A DNA stretch of 64,000 nt from Chloroflexi bacterium HGW-Chloroflexi-2 (GTDB lineage Bacteria > Chloroflexota > Anaerolineae > Anaerolineales > Anaerolineaceae). Below are positions 1 to 8,648 of the stretch, piece after piece. The number at the start of each line of letters is the position of its first letter. Positions within the stretch are counted from its first letter, which is position 1. A model generated the notes under the pieces. The model did not search any database, was not told where the DNA came from, and saw only the letters and a program-made list of their open reading frames with translations. The position numbers and the translations under genes were made by a program. Location of the stretch: positions 105,546 through 169,545 of the forward strand of contig PHBY01000010.1 in assembly GCA_002840735.1 (NCBI GenBank), read 5' to 3'.

Positions 1-1543
1 GCTTGTCTTCCATGGTCTGGTATGAATTACACAGTGTCAGAACAATATCCGGCGCGCCTTTGATGGCAATGGCGTAATGTTTTCGCTCAGAATCATCATC
101 AAATGGAGAAATATCATCCGGACCAGGTTCATCAATTTCATGGATCGTCAACATACGCTTTCGCACTGAATCAAAAGGAATTTCCTGCGCACGTGGATAT
201 TTTTTGTTCAGGACATTTTGAACCTCACCAGCCTTGGCTGCCGCTACAATCAGAGCCCCTTCCGTAGGATCGCCAATGATGCGGTATGTTTTATCCTGCT
301 CCTCCGAATCCAACTCCTCCAGGTAGGAGTCATTATTCATCGCCCCTACCCACAGCGTGGACATAATACCCTGATACTTGTAAATATCAACCGGTTTCCC
401 ATCCACCAGGAATTCACCCTTCGGGCGATAACCTCGACCGGTTACCTCAACAAATTGACCATCCGACCAGATGCGTGTAACGGTCATTTCATTCTGTGTT
501 AACGTACCAGTCTTATCTGAACAAATAATCGTCGCAGAACCAAGTGTTTCCACTGATGACAAACGCCGGATTAATGCATGCCGGTTGATCATCTCGCGCA
601 TACCAAGGGCAAGACTGATGGTAACAATCGCCGGTAACCCTTCCGGGACTGCTGCAATGGCCAGACTGACAGCCACCATAAACATTTCCAGTAAATCACC
701 ACCACGCAGGATACCAATACCAAAAACCAAAGCACAAACGATCAATGCTGCCCAACCAAGCGTTTTTCCTAATTGATCCAACCGACGTTGTAAGGGTGTC
801 TGTTCATCCTCCACCGATTTCAACATGGTAGCAATCATCCCCAGTTGGGTATCCATACCGGTATCGACCACAACTCCCCGACCACGACCGTAGGAGACTG
901 TCGTGCCCATGAATGCCGTGTTTTTTCGATCTCCCAAAGAGGCAGTTTTGTCCAGCACCAGCGATGCATTCTTTTGCACCGGAACAGATTCTCCGGTTAG
1001 GGCTGCCTCTTCTATACGTAAATTAATCGCTTCCAATAAACGCACATCGGCGGGAATAAAATAACCCGCTTCGAGAAAAACAATATCACCTGGCACCAGT
1101 TGATGAGAAGGAATCGTTACCCGATGACCATCCCGCAGCACTTGCGCATCAGGTGCTGCCAGCTTTTTAAGTGTTGCCAGAGCCTGCTCAGCCCGGTTCT
1201 CCTGCACTACCCCCATGATGGTGTTTAAGATCACAATGGCAATGATGGCACTCGCATCCACCCATTCTCCTAAAAAGACGGAAATGATGGAGGCAACAAT
1301 CAAAAGGATGACAACAAAATTATTCAGCTGTCGTAAAACCATCTGGAGAAAGGTAGTGCGTTTTCCCTCCTCCAATTGGTTGGGTCCATACTCCTGTAAT
1401 CTTTTTTCAGCTTCCTGATTCGTGAGGCCTTTTTCCAACTGAGTGTCCAGTTTTTGCAGGATCTCATCACTACTGACGGCATGCCAGGAAATTACGACAT
1501 CTTTTAAAGGTTTTGAATTCCCATTAATAATTTTTTCCACCAT
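1..1543 (-). CDS. Cation-transporting P-type ATPase, Ca2+/PMA-like (P2 type), N-terminal two thirds
   Basis: The gene enters from the left edge, so only about the first 514 residues are visible; the C-terminal part and stop lie outside. It should be an ATP-driven membrane cation pump, most like bacterial Ca2+ P2-type ATPases. Visible in order are an N-terminal cation-ATPase domain (LDTQLEKGLTNQEAEKRL), the actuator motif TGES near residue 183, the transmembrane motif PEGLP near residue 300, and the phosphorylation motif DKTGTLT near residue 341. PEGLP rather than CPC argues against a heavy-metal (P1B) pump. The start at 1543 follows an AGGAGAA ribosome-binding site at 1547-1553. The transported ion cannot be fixed from this part alone. 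It lies downstream of glgC on the same strand, but a terminator separates them. Confidence 0.9.
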   Translation of the reverse strand, partial: MVEKIINGNSKPLKDVVISWHAVSSDEILQKLDTQLEKGLTNQEAEKRLQEYGPNQLEEGKRTTFLQMVLRQLNNFVVILLIVASIISVFLGEWVDASAIIAIVILNTIMGVVQENRAEQALATLKKLAAPDAQVLRDGHRVTIPSHQLVPGDIVFLEAGYFIPADVRLLEAINLRIEEAALTGESVPVQKNASLVLDKTASLGDRKNTAFMGTTVSYGRGRGVVVDTGMDTQLGMIATMLKSVEDEQTPLQRRLDQLGKTLGWAALIVCALVFGIGILRGGDLLEMFMVAVSLAIAAVPEGLPAIVTISLALGMREMINRHALIRRLSSVETLGSATIICSDKTGTLTQNEMTVTRIWSDGQFVEVTGRGYRPKGEFLVDGKPVDIYKYQGIMSTLWVGAMNNDSYLEELDSEEQDKTYRIIGDPTEGALIVAAAKAGEVQNVLNKKYPRAQEIPFDSVRKRMLTIHEIDEPGPDDISPFDDDSERKHYAIAIKGAPDIVLTLCNSYQTMEDK

Positions 1544-1587
1544 GTATTCTCCTTTAATTGGATAGATAATGGATAATTTCTGGATAT

Positions 1588-1615
1588 AAAAAAGGGCAGG
1601 AAAAAACCCTGCCCT
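1588..1615 (-). terminator. Rho-independent terminator after glgC
   Basis: An 8-bp perfect stem (AGGGCAGG / CCTGCCCT) with a 7-nt loop at 1593-1615 is followed, in the leftward direction, by a run of T residues. It begins about ten bases past the glgC stop and lies upstream of the ATPase start, so the two leftward genes are probably separate transcripts. Confidence 0.85.
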
Positions 1616-1624
1616 AAGATTTTA

Positions 1625-2926
1625 CTACAAACTTTCACCTGGTATTGGCCCAATAAAAGTTCCATTAGGAATGACAGTACTTTTTGGAATGACTACAATA
1701 CCATCTCGTACAGAGAACAATGCTTCATCCATTTCTGTCCCTCTGGGGAATGGTCGAATGACAACCCCTCGCCCTATTCGAACATTTTTATCCAGAATAG
1801 CACCTTCAATATAGGAGCCATTGCCGATCCCTAAAGGAATTTCATGTTCATTAACACCTAATGGATAATTTTCCTGGTTGCAGGCTGATACCCGATCATA
1901 GTAATCGGAACCCATCATAATCGTATCAATTATTCTTACGCCTGAACGAATTTGTGAACGTAATCCAATAATAGAATGGCGTATTTCAGCGTGATTGATG
2001 CAGCAACCATCTGTCAGAAGTACACGTTCCAGCATACTATTTTCTATGGTTGAACCGGGTAAATAGCGGCCATGTGAATATATCGGACTGCGTTGATCAA
2101 AGAAATTGAACGGAGAATCAGGACCCGTTAGCAGCAAATTGGTGTCATAAAAAGAGCGGATTGTTCCGATATCTTCCCAATAACCATCAAAATCAAAACC
2201 AACTACTTTCTTTCGATCAATTGCGTATGGAATCACATGCTTCCCAAAATCTTGCATGGTGGTATGTTCAAGCATCTCAAAGAGCACATCTGTATTGAAG
2301 AAATAAATACCCATCGAGCCTAAAAAAGGTCTTTCCTCATCATCTCGACTGACCATATCCGCCAGTACTTCCGAATCTGTTGGTTTTTCGGCAAAGCGGG
2401 TGATTTCATTATCCGATCTTCGTTTCAATATTCCAAAACGATCAGCTTCATTTTTTCGAATCGGCTGCACCGCGATGGTGATATCAGCATTGTTGTCCCA
2501 ATGAAACTGTGCCATTGCCTGATAGTCCATGCGGTAAAGATGATCGCCTGCCAGGATCAAGACATAAGGTGTACGAGCTGACTTGATTTCAAATAATTGC
2601 TTGCGAACGGCATCCGCAGTTCCTTGATACCAATCGGCAGTGTTGACGGTTTGTTCGGCTGCCCAGATCTGAACCCAGCCCGTGTGAAAGGTATCAAATT
2701 GGTAGGTGCGGGTGATATGGCGATGCAGTGAAACAGAATTGAATTGGGTCAGTACAGCCATTTTGTAAATGCCAGAATTAATGCAATTACTGATGGGGAT
2801 ATCAATTAATCTATACTTTCCTGCGATGGGAACAGCAGGCTTGGAACGCATGGTGGTTAATGGCTGTAAACGAGTACCTCGACCACCCCCTAAAATCACT
2901 GATAAAACCTGATCCATCTTAGGCAT
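1625..2926 (-). CDS. glgC: Glucose-1-phosphate adenylyltransferase (ADP-glucose pyrophosphorylase)
   Basis: The product makes ADP-glucose from ATP and glucose-1-phosphate, the committed step of bacterial glycogen synthesis, in the cytoplasm. The 433-residue length is typical. The N-terminal nucleotidyltransferase signature ILGGGRGTRLQPLT is followed by the RSKPAVPIAGKYRLIDIPIS segment, and the substrate region WYQGTADAV is present. The C-terminal part reads as a left-handed beta-helix with hexapeptide-like repeats (SIIGLRSQI, KNVRIGRGV). The start at 2926 has a GGAGGG ribosome-binding site. No other glg gene is in the window. Regulation by fructose-1,6-bisphosphate or similar effectors is family knowledge and is not shown here. 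Confidence 0.97.
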   Translation of the reverse strand: MPKMDQVLSVILGGGRGTRLQPLTTMRSKPAVPIAGKYRLIDIPISNCINSGIYKMAVLTQFNSVSLHRHITRTYQFDTFHTGWVQIWAAEQTVNTADWYQGTADAVRKQLFEIKSARTPYVLILAGDHLYRMDYQAMAQFHWDNNADITIAVQPIRKNEADRFGILKRRSDNEITRFAEKPTDSEVLADMVSRDDEERPFLGSMGIYFFNTDVLFEMLEHTTMQDFGKHVIPYAIDRKKVVGFDFDGYWEDIGTIRSFYDTNLLLTGPDSPFNFFDQRSPIYSHGRYLPGSTIENSMLERVLLTDGCCINHAEIRHSIIGLRSQIRSGVRIIDTIMMGSDYYDRVSACNQENYPLGVNEHEIPLGIGNGSYIEGAILDKNVRIGRGVVIRPFPRGTEMDEALFSVRDGIVVIPKSTVIPNGTFIGPIPGESL

Positions 2927-3104
2927 GTCACCCTCCCGGAAATGATAAAAAGAATTAAATAATTATAGATGAGCGTTTTAAAGTAGTCCAGTCAATTCAG
3001 CTTTGATCTTCTGATTGAGCCAATACTGAGATTGAGTGATTACTGAATGATACAATAAATCTAACCTTTTTACTCTGCTCGATCATTACGAACAAATAAA
3101 CTTA

Positions 3105-4352
3105 ATGCATATCGATAAGCCAAACACCGTTCTCACTCCCCTCGGCATCGGATTGGCACTTTCTCTGCTCGGAGATGCCACCCTGTATGCCGTGTTACCT
3201 TCACCAGAAATTGCCCGGCAAGCTGGCTTGACTCTGGCAATGGTGGGATTCCTGCTGGGAATCAACCGCCTGGTACGCTTGCTTTTTAATGGCATGGCTG
3301 GCTGGATTTATGATCGACTTCCCCGACGCCCCTTAATGCTGATCTCTCTGGGAATCGGAACCCTCTCTACTGCCGTTTATGCGTTTGGATCGGGACCATT
3401 TACCCTTACGACCGGCAGAGTGCTCTGGGGGCTGGCATGGTCGGGACTATGGATTGGCGCTAACAGTATGACGCTGGATATATCCAATGATCTGAACCGC
3501 GGCCACATTAACGGCCGCTTGCAGATGTGGTTCTTCATTGGCGTGGCAGTTTCCTCCTTTTGTGGAGGGATTTTCACAGATTTGTTTACGTATCGCGGTG
3601 GACTATGGGTCAGTACATTTTTATCGGGTGTAGGACTATTGATATGGTTGCGATTCTTACCCGAAACACGTCCGGAAAAACATCAAATTACCCCCCTAAT
3701 AAAGGACGAACATACAGTAAAAGCGGGGTTCCCCTGGAAATTAACATTGTCCTGCAGCCTGCCTTTCTTTATTAATCGTGTCATCTTTACCGGTGTTTTA
3801 GGATCCACAACCATCCTGTGGCTATCACAATTCGTTGAAGATGGCAGTCTGACATTCAATCAGATTGCAATACCACTGGCGACCATGAGTGGCACCTTTA
3901 TTGCGCTACGCATCCTGGTCAGTATTGTCAGTGTTCCTCAGGTTGGCATGTTGTCCGATCGAATCAACCGGCGCTGGTTGGTATTGGCAATCGTGTTTCT
4001 CATTTTCGGGGCAGGTGGATTGGTGCTGCTGGCAGCACAAAACATCTGGATTTCTATCCTGGGGGTTATTCTGGCTGCCATTGCAGGTGGCAGCATCCCG
4101 GCATTGATTCCGGCCATCATCGGTGATCAGGTGCCACCGCATCAACAAGGACGATCATTGGGCTATATTTTCTCTTTTGGCGACCTGGGTTCCGCCATCG
4201 GACCACCAATCGCGCTCAGTCTGGTGGGGATTATCAGCTTGCCAACGATTTTTCTGGGTTGTGCCGTGTTATTGATACTGACTGGTCTTTTCACTGCTGT
4301 ATTTGCTTTCCAGGAGAAAAACCACTTTCAGAAAATAGAAAAACCTGTTTGA
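3105..4352 (+). CDS. Major facilitator superfamily transporter
   Basis: A 415-residue polytopic membrane protein with about 12 hydrophobic segments. Between the second and third segments is the MFS signature-like stretch GWIYDRLPRRPLMLIS, and a related motif (LSDRINRRWLVL) occurs at the start of the second half, as expected for the two-bundle MFS fold. The substrate is not readable; the architecture resembles the drug/sugar efflux branches. It is divergent from glgC across about 180 bases. No clear ribosome-binding site precedes the ATG at 3105. A large inverted repeat follows the stop. Confidence 0.88.
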   Translation: MHIDKPNTVLTPLGIGLALSLLGDATLYAVLPSPEIARQAGLTLAMVGFLLGINRLVRLLFNGMAGWIYDRLPRRPLMLISLGIGTLSTAVYAFGSGPFTLTTGRVLWGLAWSGLWIGANSMTLDISNDLNRGHINGRLQMWFFIGVAVSSFCGGIFTDLFTYRGGLWVSTFLSGVGLLIWLRFLPETRPEKHQITPLIKDEHTVKAGFPWKLTLSCSLPFFINRVIFTGVLGSTTILWLSQFVEDGSLTFNQIAIPLATMSGTFIALRILVSIVSVPQVGMLSDRINRRWLVLAIVFLIFGAGGLVLLAAQNIWISILGVILAAIAGGSIPALIPAIIGDQVPPHQQGRSLGYIFSFGDLGSAIGPPIALSLVGIISLPTIFLGCAVLLILTGLFTAVFAFQEKNHFQKIEKPV

Positions 4353-4423
4353 TCTCACAACCAGGTTTTAGCAACTAGAAAATTCGGTAAAAACGGGGAT
4401 CATCTCAATTCATGGTATTAAGC

Positions 4424-4461
4424 GGGTGTTTTTGGCAGGCATATGCCTGCTAAAAACACCC
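4424..4461. repeat. 38-bp near-perfect inverted repeat (REP-like or bidirectional terminator)
   Basis: GGGTGTTTTTGGCAGGC pairs with GCCTGCTAAAAACACCC apart from one G-T position, around a central ATAT. It sits between the convergent MFS and OsmC genes, where a bidirectional terminator is expected. It shares its layout (GGGT, T-run, GGC-rich arm) with the palindrome at 8264-8301, which suggests a dispersed family. Confidence 0.7.
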
Positions 4462-4493
4462 TGACCTCCAATTATAGAAGTTCACAAAAAAAG

Positions 4494-4997
4494 CTACATC
4501 TCCAGTGGCTGTTGATTAAGCTGCTGGCTGACTTTGACCGGAACAGATCCCATCAGTGCTTTCTCAGTAAAACACATCTCCCTTGAAATTCGCACCAAAT
4601 CAGCGATCTTCTGAGGATCCTCATCCGAGTCGATCAGAATTTCAATTTCAAAGCCATCACAGAAACCCTCTGCGTCACCTCTTAATACTGAACCCTGTTC
4701 ATGGAAGTGAGCTGTGACATTAACCCGTTCATTGCGGATGGAGATTTTTCGTTTGGTCGCAACCTGCGACACATGCGAGATGAGTCAAAGCGCCATCCCT
4801 GAAACAAAATACGAGAGTGGAGTGGGTGCTGTCCCTTCCCCACCCGGAATATAAGAACCTTCATCGCTGATAAAGGCATACATGCGGCCGGTTTCGGGCT
4901 GACCAGCCAGCACCTGTTTGCGCCACTTTTCAATAGAGGAAGCTTCTGCACGCACTTCAATGTCTCTGAACCCGGCTGGTGGTTTGTTTGTTGTCAT
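4494..4997 (-). CDS. OsmC-family protein, probable selenoprotein (in-frame UGA at residue 71)
   Basis: An OsmC/Ohr-like thiol peroxidase-type protein of 167 residues if UGA is read through. The reading frame is open from 4997 to 4494 except for one TGA at 4785-4787; the two halves are in the same frame, so there is no frameshift. The sequence before the TGA (GTAPTPLSYFVSGMAL) is the conserved helix that in OsmC proteins leads into the first redox cysteine, and the TGA falls at that cysteine. The second conserved cysteine is present further on (REMCFTEKALMGSVPV, about residue 141). A SECIS-like hairpin follows the TGA. OsmC-like selenoproteins are known from metagenomic surveys. The alternative is a pseudogene with one nonsense mutation. 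The selenocysteine machinery (selA, selB, selC, selD) is not in this window. Confidence 0.75.
4756..4770 (-). promoter_or_regulatory. Candidate bacterial SECIS hairpin downstream of the OsmC UGA
   Basis: On the minus strand GTCGCA pairs perfectly with TGCGAC around a GGT apical loop. The loop begins 20 nt after the UGA, within the spacing known for bacterial SECIS elements, and a G at the start of the loop is the conserved feature recognised by SelB. The apical hairpin resembles that of E. coli fdhF. Confidence 0.65.
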
Positions 4998-5102
4998 GTT
5001 GTTTTCCTTTTTTATCTCGATATTTTTAAAAGTATAGCATTGAAATGTTTAGTTGTTACCCTGCTACAATCACGCTCAGTCATTGGCTGAAAATAGCCGA
5101 TC

Positions 5103-7034
5103 TCAAGCTCTCATCAATCGCATACCATTGATGATCACCAATAAGACGGAAGCCTGGTGAATGAGCATACCACCTGCCATGTGCACTTCCTTTAATAACA
5201 CCCCAGCCAGCAATGCTGAAACAGTGACAAGTGCCACAATAACGTTCTGACGGATATTCCTAAGAACTGCTTTCGATAGAGCGATCGCCTGAGGAATTTT
5301 CGACAAATCATCAGCCATCAATGCAATGTCAGCAGTCTCAATAGCAATCCCCGTTCCAGCGACTCCCATCGCAATGCCAATATCTGCCGTCGCCAGTGCT
5401 GGAGCATCATTGATGCCATCTCCAATCATTGCCACCACTTTGCCAGCCAACTTGAATTTCTGAATGATAGCCAGCTTATCATCAGGTAACAAATTTGCAT
5501 ATACATCCACAATGCCTGCTTCTTTGGCAATCGCTTCTGCCGTAATGCGATCATCGCCTGTAAGCATCACCACATTTTGCATTCCGATTTGTTTGAGATT
5601 AGTAACCAATTCCCTGGCATTCTCACGAATTGGATCAGCAATTCCCAAAATCCCAATGATTTTTTCCTCTACTGAAACCAATACAGCAGTTTTACCATCT
5701 GATTTCATCAATTCTAATGCCTGGTTTACCTTCGAATTTATTTGTATATTTAGATTTTGCATTAGGTCGGAAGTCCCCACACCAATTTGTTTACCTTGAT
5801 AGTGAGCAACCACACCTTTCCCAATGAGTAATTCAAATTCATCCGGTTCCGGTACCAGTTCATACAGGTTAGCTTCTGTCAGAATCGGTCGTGCCAGTGG
5901 ATGCTCTGAATTCACTTCTGCAATCCCCGCCCAATGCAATACAGTTTTTTGATCCTCGCTCCATTTATATTCTGCGTTATGCTTAATCTCATTGGAAGGA
6001 AGAGGTTCGCCCTGTCCATCAACCACCTGAATTTCCACCAGTTGTGGTTTTCCCTGGGTCAAAGTACCTGTTTTATCCAAAGCCACCACATTAATTTTAC
6101 CGGCGTTTTCCAGATATTCTCCACCTTTGATTAATATTCCCTTTTTAGCAGCTCTTCCGATCCCCGCAACAATCGAGACGGGTGTAGAAATCACCAATGC
6201 GCCGGGGCAGCCGATCACCAGCAATGTCAATGAAAGTTCGATATCCCGGCTGATCACAAAAGCAACAATGCTCAAGACAATAATTGCAGGTGTATACCAC
6301 TGCGCAAAGCGTTCAATAAACCGCTGGGTCGGTGCTTTTTCCTCCTGCGCCTGCTCCACACGCTGAATAATTCGCGCCAAAGTAGTATCTGACCCAATCC
6401 CGGTAGCTCTTACTTTCAGAATGCCGTTTTGGTTAACACTGCCAGCAAATACCAGATCACCTTCCGATTTTTCTTCCGGAATGGGTTCACCGGTGATGGC
6501 ACTCTCGTCTACAGCGGATATACCCTCGATCACCGTACCGTCCACAGGTACTTTTGTTCCCGGTTTAATCAGGAGAATATCATCGAGGGAGACCTCGTGT
6601 GCAGGCACCTCAATCTGACGCCCATCTCTCAAAATCAAAGCCATTGCAGGCACCAGATCCAGCAGATCACCTAACACCTCTCTGGTACGGCTTAAGGTAC
6701 GCGCTTCCAGGTAAGCTCCAAAAATAAACAGGAAAGTTACTGCGGCAGCCTCCCAAAATTCACCAATTACCAAAGCACCAATAAAGGCAATACTGACCAG
6801 TAATTCAATACTGAAGGCTTTGTTACGCAGATTTACCCAGGCTCGCCCAACAATATCTGAACCTGCTGCTACTGCGGAAATCACCAGTAGGAAATTGCCC
6901 AAATCGAGCAACCCGGAATTTAACCGGGCTGCCAATCCCACCAAAATCAAGGTGCCACTGAGAATGGTCAAAACTTTTCTGCGTTGTTTGGGATCAATAT
7001 ACCAATTTGTTAAAACTTTCATTTGAGTTAACAT
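5103..7034 (-). CDS. Heavy-metal translocating P1B-type ATPase
   Basis: A membrane metal-export ATPase of 643 residues. Visible are the actuator TGEP (ITGEPIPEEK), the phosphorylation site DKTGTLTQGKP, the HP motif of P1B pumps (NSEHPLARPI) and the hinge GDGINDAPALA. The metal-binding transmembrane motif reads CPG (GCPGALVISTP) instead of the commoner CPC, and the last membrane segment carries HQASVLLVIINGMRL; together these leave the metal (Cu, Zn, Cd or other) open. It has no N-terminal metal-binding domain of its own. That role is probably supplied by the separate HMA protein 13 bases upstream. The start at 7034 follows GGAGAG; an in-frame upstream extension would overlap the HMA gene and is unlikely. 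Confidence 0.93.
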   Translation of the reverse strand: MLTQMKVLTNWYIDPKQRRKVLTILSGTLILVGLAARLNSGLLDLGNFLLVISAVAAGSDIVGRAWVNLRNKAFSIELLVSIAFIGALVIGEFWEAAAVTFLFIFGAYLEARTLSRTREVLGDLLDLVPAMALILRDGRQIEVPAHEVSLDDILLIKPGTKVPVDGTVIEGISAVDESAITGEPIPEEKSEGDLVFAGSVNQNGILKVRATGIGSDTTLARIIQRVEQAQEEKAPTQRFIERFAQWYTPAIIVLSIVAFVISRDIELSLTLLVIGCPGALVISTPVSIVAGIGRAAKKGILIKGGEYLENAGKINVVALDKTGTLTQGKPQLVEIQVVDGQGEPLPSNEIKHNAEYKWSEDQKTVLHWAGIAEVNSEHPLARPILTEANLYELVPEPDEFELLIGKGVVAHYQGKQIGVGTSDLMQNLNIQINSKVNQALELMKSDGKTAVLVSVEEKIIGILGIADPIRENARELVTNLKQIGMQNVVMLTGDDRITAEAIAKEAGIVDVYANLLPDDKLAIIQKFKLAGKVVAMIGDGINDAPALATADIGIAMGVAGTGIAIETADIALMADDLSKIPQAIALSKAVLRNIRQNVIVALVTVSALLAGVLLKEVHMAGGMLIHQASVLLVIINGMRLMRA

Positions 7035-7047
7035 ATTTCTCTCCGAT

Positions 7048-7263
7048 CTAAAAAGCTGAAACACGTGCTTCGTACCCAACTGCCTGAATTGCTTTTTCAA
7101 GATCTTTGCCTTGCACCAGATCAGCATTGTGTTCGACCTCAATCCGACCGGTGGAAAAGAATACTTTGGCAGTCTCCACACCTTCAATCTTCGTCAATGC
7201 CTTTTCAATTTTTGCAATACAGGAAGGGCAGGTCAATTCTTTACTTCGTAAAATAGTTTTCAT
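7048..7263 (-). CDS. CopZ-like heavy-metal-associated (HMA) domain protein
   Basis: A single HMA domain of 71 residues with the metal site LTCPSCIAKIEKAL (CxxC) and the beta-alpha-beta pattern of metallochaperones. It probably hands metal to the P1B ATPase encoded 13 bases downstream. It has a strong AGGAGA ribosome-binding site. The first cysteine is preceded by LT rather than the usual GMT. A 13-bp palindrome lies just upstream. Confidence 0.9.
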   Translation of the reverse strand: MKTILRSKELTCPSCIAKIEKALTKIEGVETAKVFFSTGRIEVEHNADLVQGKDLEKAIQAVGYEARVSAF

Positions 7264-7290
7264 TTCTAATCTCCTTTAATTGAATAATCA

Positions 7291-7303
7291 TGTTACAGTA
7301 ACA
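7291..7303. promoter_or_regulatory. Palindrome TGTTACAGTAACA upstream of the metal-export operon
   Basis: A perfect 6-1-6 palindrome lies 28 bases before the HMA gene start, within the expected promoter region. It is a plausible operator for a metal-responsive or Crp/Fnr-type regulator, but it does not match a consensus that I can name. Confidence 0.45.
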
Positions 7304-7451
7304 ATATAAAGCGCATTGTTCGCTGCTTCCATGATATAGATCAGTTAACTGCAACCAATTAACTCCAAATGCATGCCTGGGTACAACCAGATAAGAAGTG
7401 ACTCTCAGGTAATCTATTCTTTTTTATATCCTGCGTCAGGTATCAATTGGT

Positions 7452-8207
7452 TTATGGAGATTCAACATTTGCCAGTTGTTGGAAGGCATCCCAATCAACG
7501 ATCGAAATCCATTTTCTGCCACTCTCAATAACCCCACTGCTCTGGAATTGGCTCATTACGCGGCTGACAGTTTCGGGGGTGGTAGCCGTCATTTCCGCCA
7601 GATCCTCACGCGAAATAGGTGCATCGATTAAAACACCCTGGTTTGTTTGTTTTCCCACTTTTTCAACCAGGGTCAATAAAGTTACCACAATCCGTTTTTC
7701 AGCAGGTAAAGTGCTAATCTCAAAGACTCGTTTATTCGCGGCAATGAGCCGTTTTTCCATCACCTGCAAGGATTTAATCGCCAGTGATGGAAATTCTTTC
7801 AGGATTTCCCCAAAGGATTGACTGCTGATACTGAGGATGCAGGATGATGTCAATGACTGGGCCGTGTCTGTATAGGTGGAAGAACCAAAAACGGTCAAAT
7901 TACCAAATAAATCACCTTCCAAAAGAATATTCAGCAGGACATTGCGCCTTTCGAAACCAGGTTGGAATAATTTTATCTTCCCTTCGGCAACAACAAACAT
8001 ACGTTCGGCTGGATCTCCGGAGTAATAGATGAATTCATCTTTTTTGAATCCCAGTGAATTGAAACGTTGATTGATCATCATCAATTCAGATGGGTTGAGA
8101 TCGATAAAAAATGGCAATCTGCCCAAAATTTTTAAGCGTAGATCCATGGAACAATGATGCACCTCTGTGCTAATTATATTTACAGGGGATTTTCGTCTGG
8201 TATTCAT
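7452..8207 (-). CDS. Crp/Fnr-family transcriptional regulator
   Basis: A 251-residue cytoplasmic DNA-binding protein. The N-terminal cyclic-nucleotide-binding-like beta-roll reads through YYSGDPAERMFVVAEGKIKLFQ and LEGDLFGNLTVFG. A long dimerisation helix follows, then a winged helix with the Crp signature ISREDLAEMTATTPETVSRV. No Fnr-type cysteine cluster is seen, so it is not an obvious iron-sulfur sensor. The start could be the ATG at 8207 or the ATG at 8146; the first lies about 16 bases after a TATAAT box. It lies upstream of the metal-export operon on the same strand and may regulate it, which is inference from position. Confidence 0.9.
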   Translation of the reverse strand: MNTRRKSPVNIISTEVHHCSMDLRLKILGRLPFFIDLNPSELMMINQRFNSLGFKKDEFIYYSGDPAERMFVVAEGKIKLFQPGFERRNVLLNILLEGDLFGNLTVFGSSTYTDTAQSLTSSCILSISSQSFGEILKEFPSLAIKSLQVMEKRLIAANKRVFEISTLPAEKRIVVTLLTLVEKVGKQTNQGVLIDAPISREDLAEMTATTPETVSRVMSQFQSSGVIESGRKWISIVDWDAFQQLANVESP

Positions 8208-8223
8208 AGTCAACTCTACAATT

Positions 8224-8250
8224 ATTATACTGGCAGAAGTGTCCTTTCAA
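8224..8250 (-). promoter_or_regulatory. Promoter of the Crp/Fnr gene
   Basis: On the minus strand TTGAAA (8245-8250) and TATAAT (8224-8229) are separated by 15 bases, just upstream of the regulator start. The spacer is slightly short. Confidence 0.45.
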
Positions 8251-8263
8251 TAATTAGCGGTCC

Positions 8264-8301
8264 GGGTTTTTTTGGCGTGCGTCCGCACGCCAAAAAAACC
8301 C
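8264..8301. repeat. Perfect 18-bp-stem palindrome
   Basis: GGGTTTTTTTGGCGTGCG and its exact complement flank a 2-base loop. The T7 tract lies inside the stem, unlike a normal terminator, and the element sits between two divergent genes where no terminator is needed. It looks related to the 4424-4461 repeat. The remaining sequence up to about 8627 is AT-rich and I see no gene in it. Confidence 0.7.
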
Positions 8302-8648
8302 GCTTGCCCCGATTTATTGAGATGATACTGGCAGAAGATGATAAAACTTTGTGACTCTACCATTTTTTCGTGCCAGACCGTCCACATCTCCCAATTACTT
8401 AAAAATTTTTCAGAAACTACAATTAATTTCTAAATCCGACAGTTTTAGTCAATATTTGTTACCATTTTATTTGTTTATTGTTACTATTTCGTTTGTATTT
8501 TGTAAGTTTATTGTTTATTTTTTGTTTGTTGAGATAAAATCATCATTATTTACGATTCCTCTTTTAATGAAATAAACAAGCGTCCATTATATTAAGAGGA
8601 CATAAAAGCAACAATCTTGATAAGGCAGTGTTTGTAAGAAATATTAAT

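Noticed and set aside
218..1418. Short plus-strand frames at the left edge
   Set aside because: They lie opposite the P-type ATPase, whose catalytic motifs are clear on the minus strand.
8264..8301. Terminator of a neighbouring gene
   Set aside because: Both neighbours start next to it and read away, so there is no transcript to end here.
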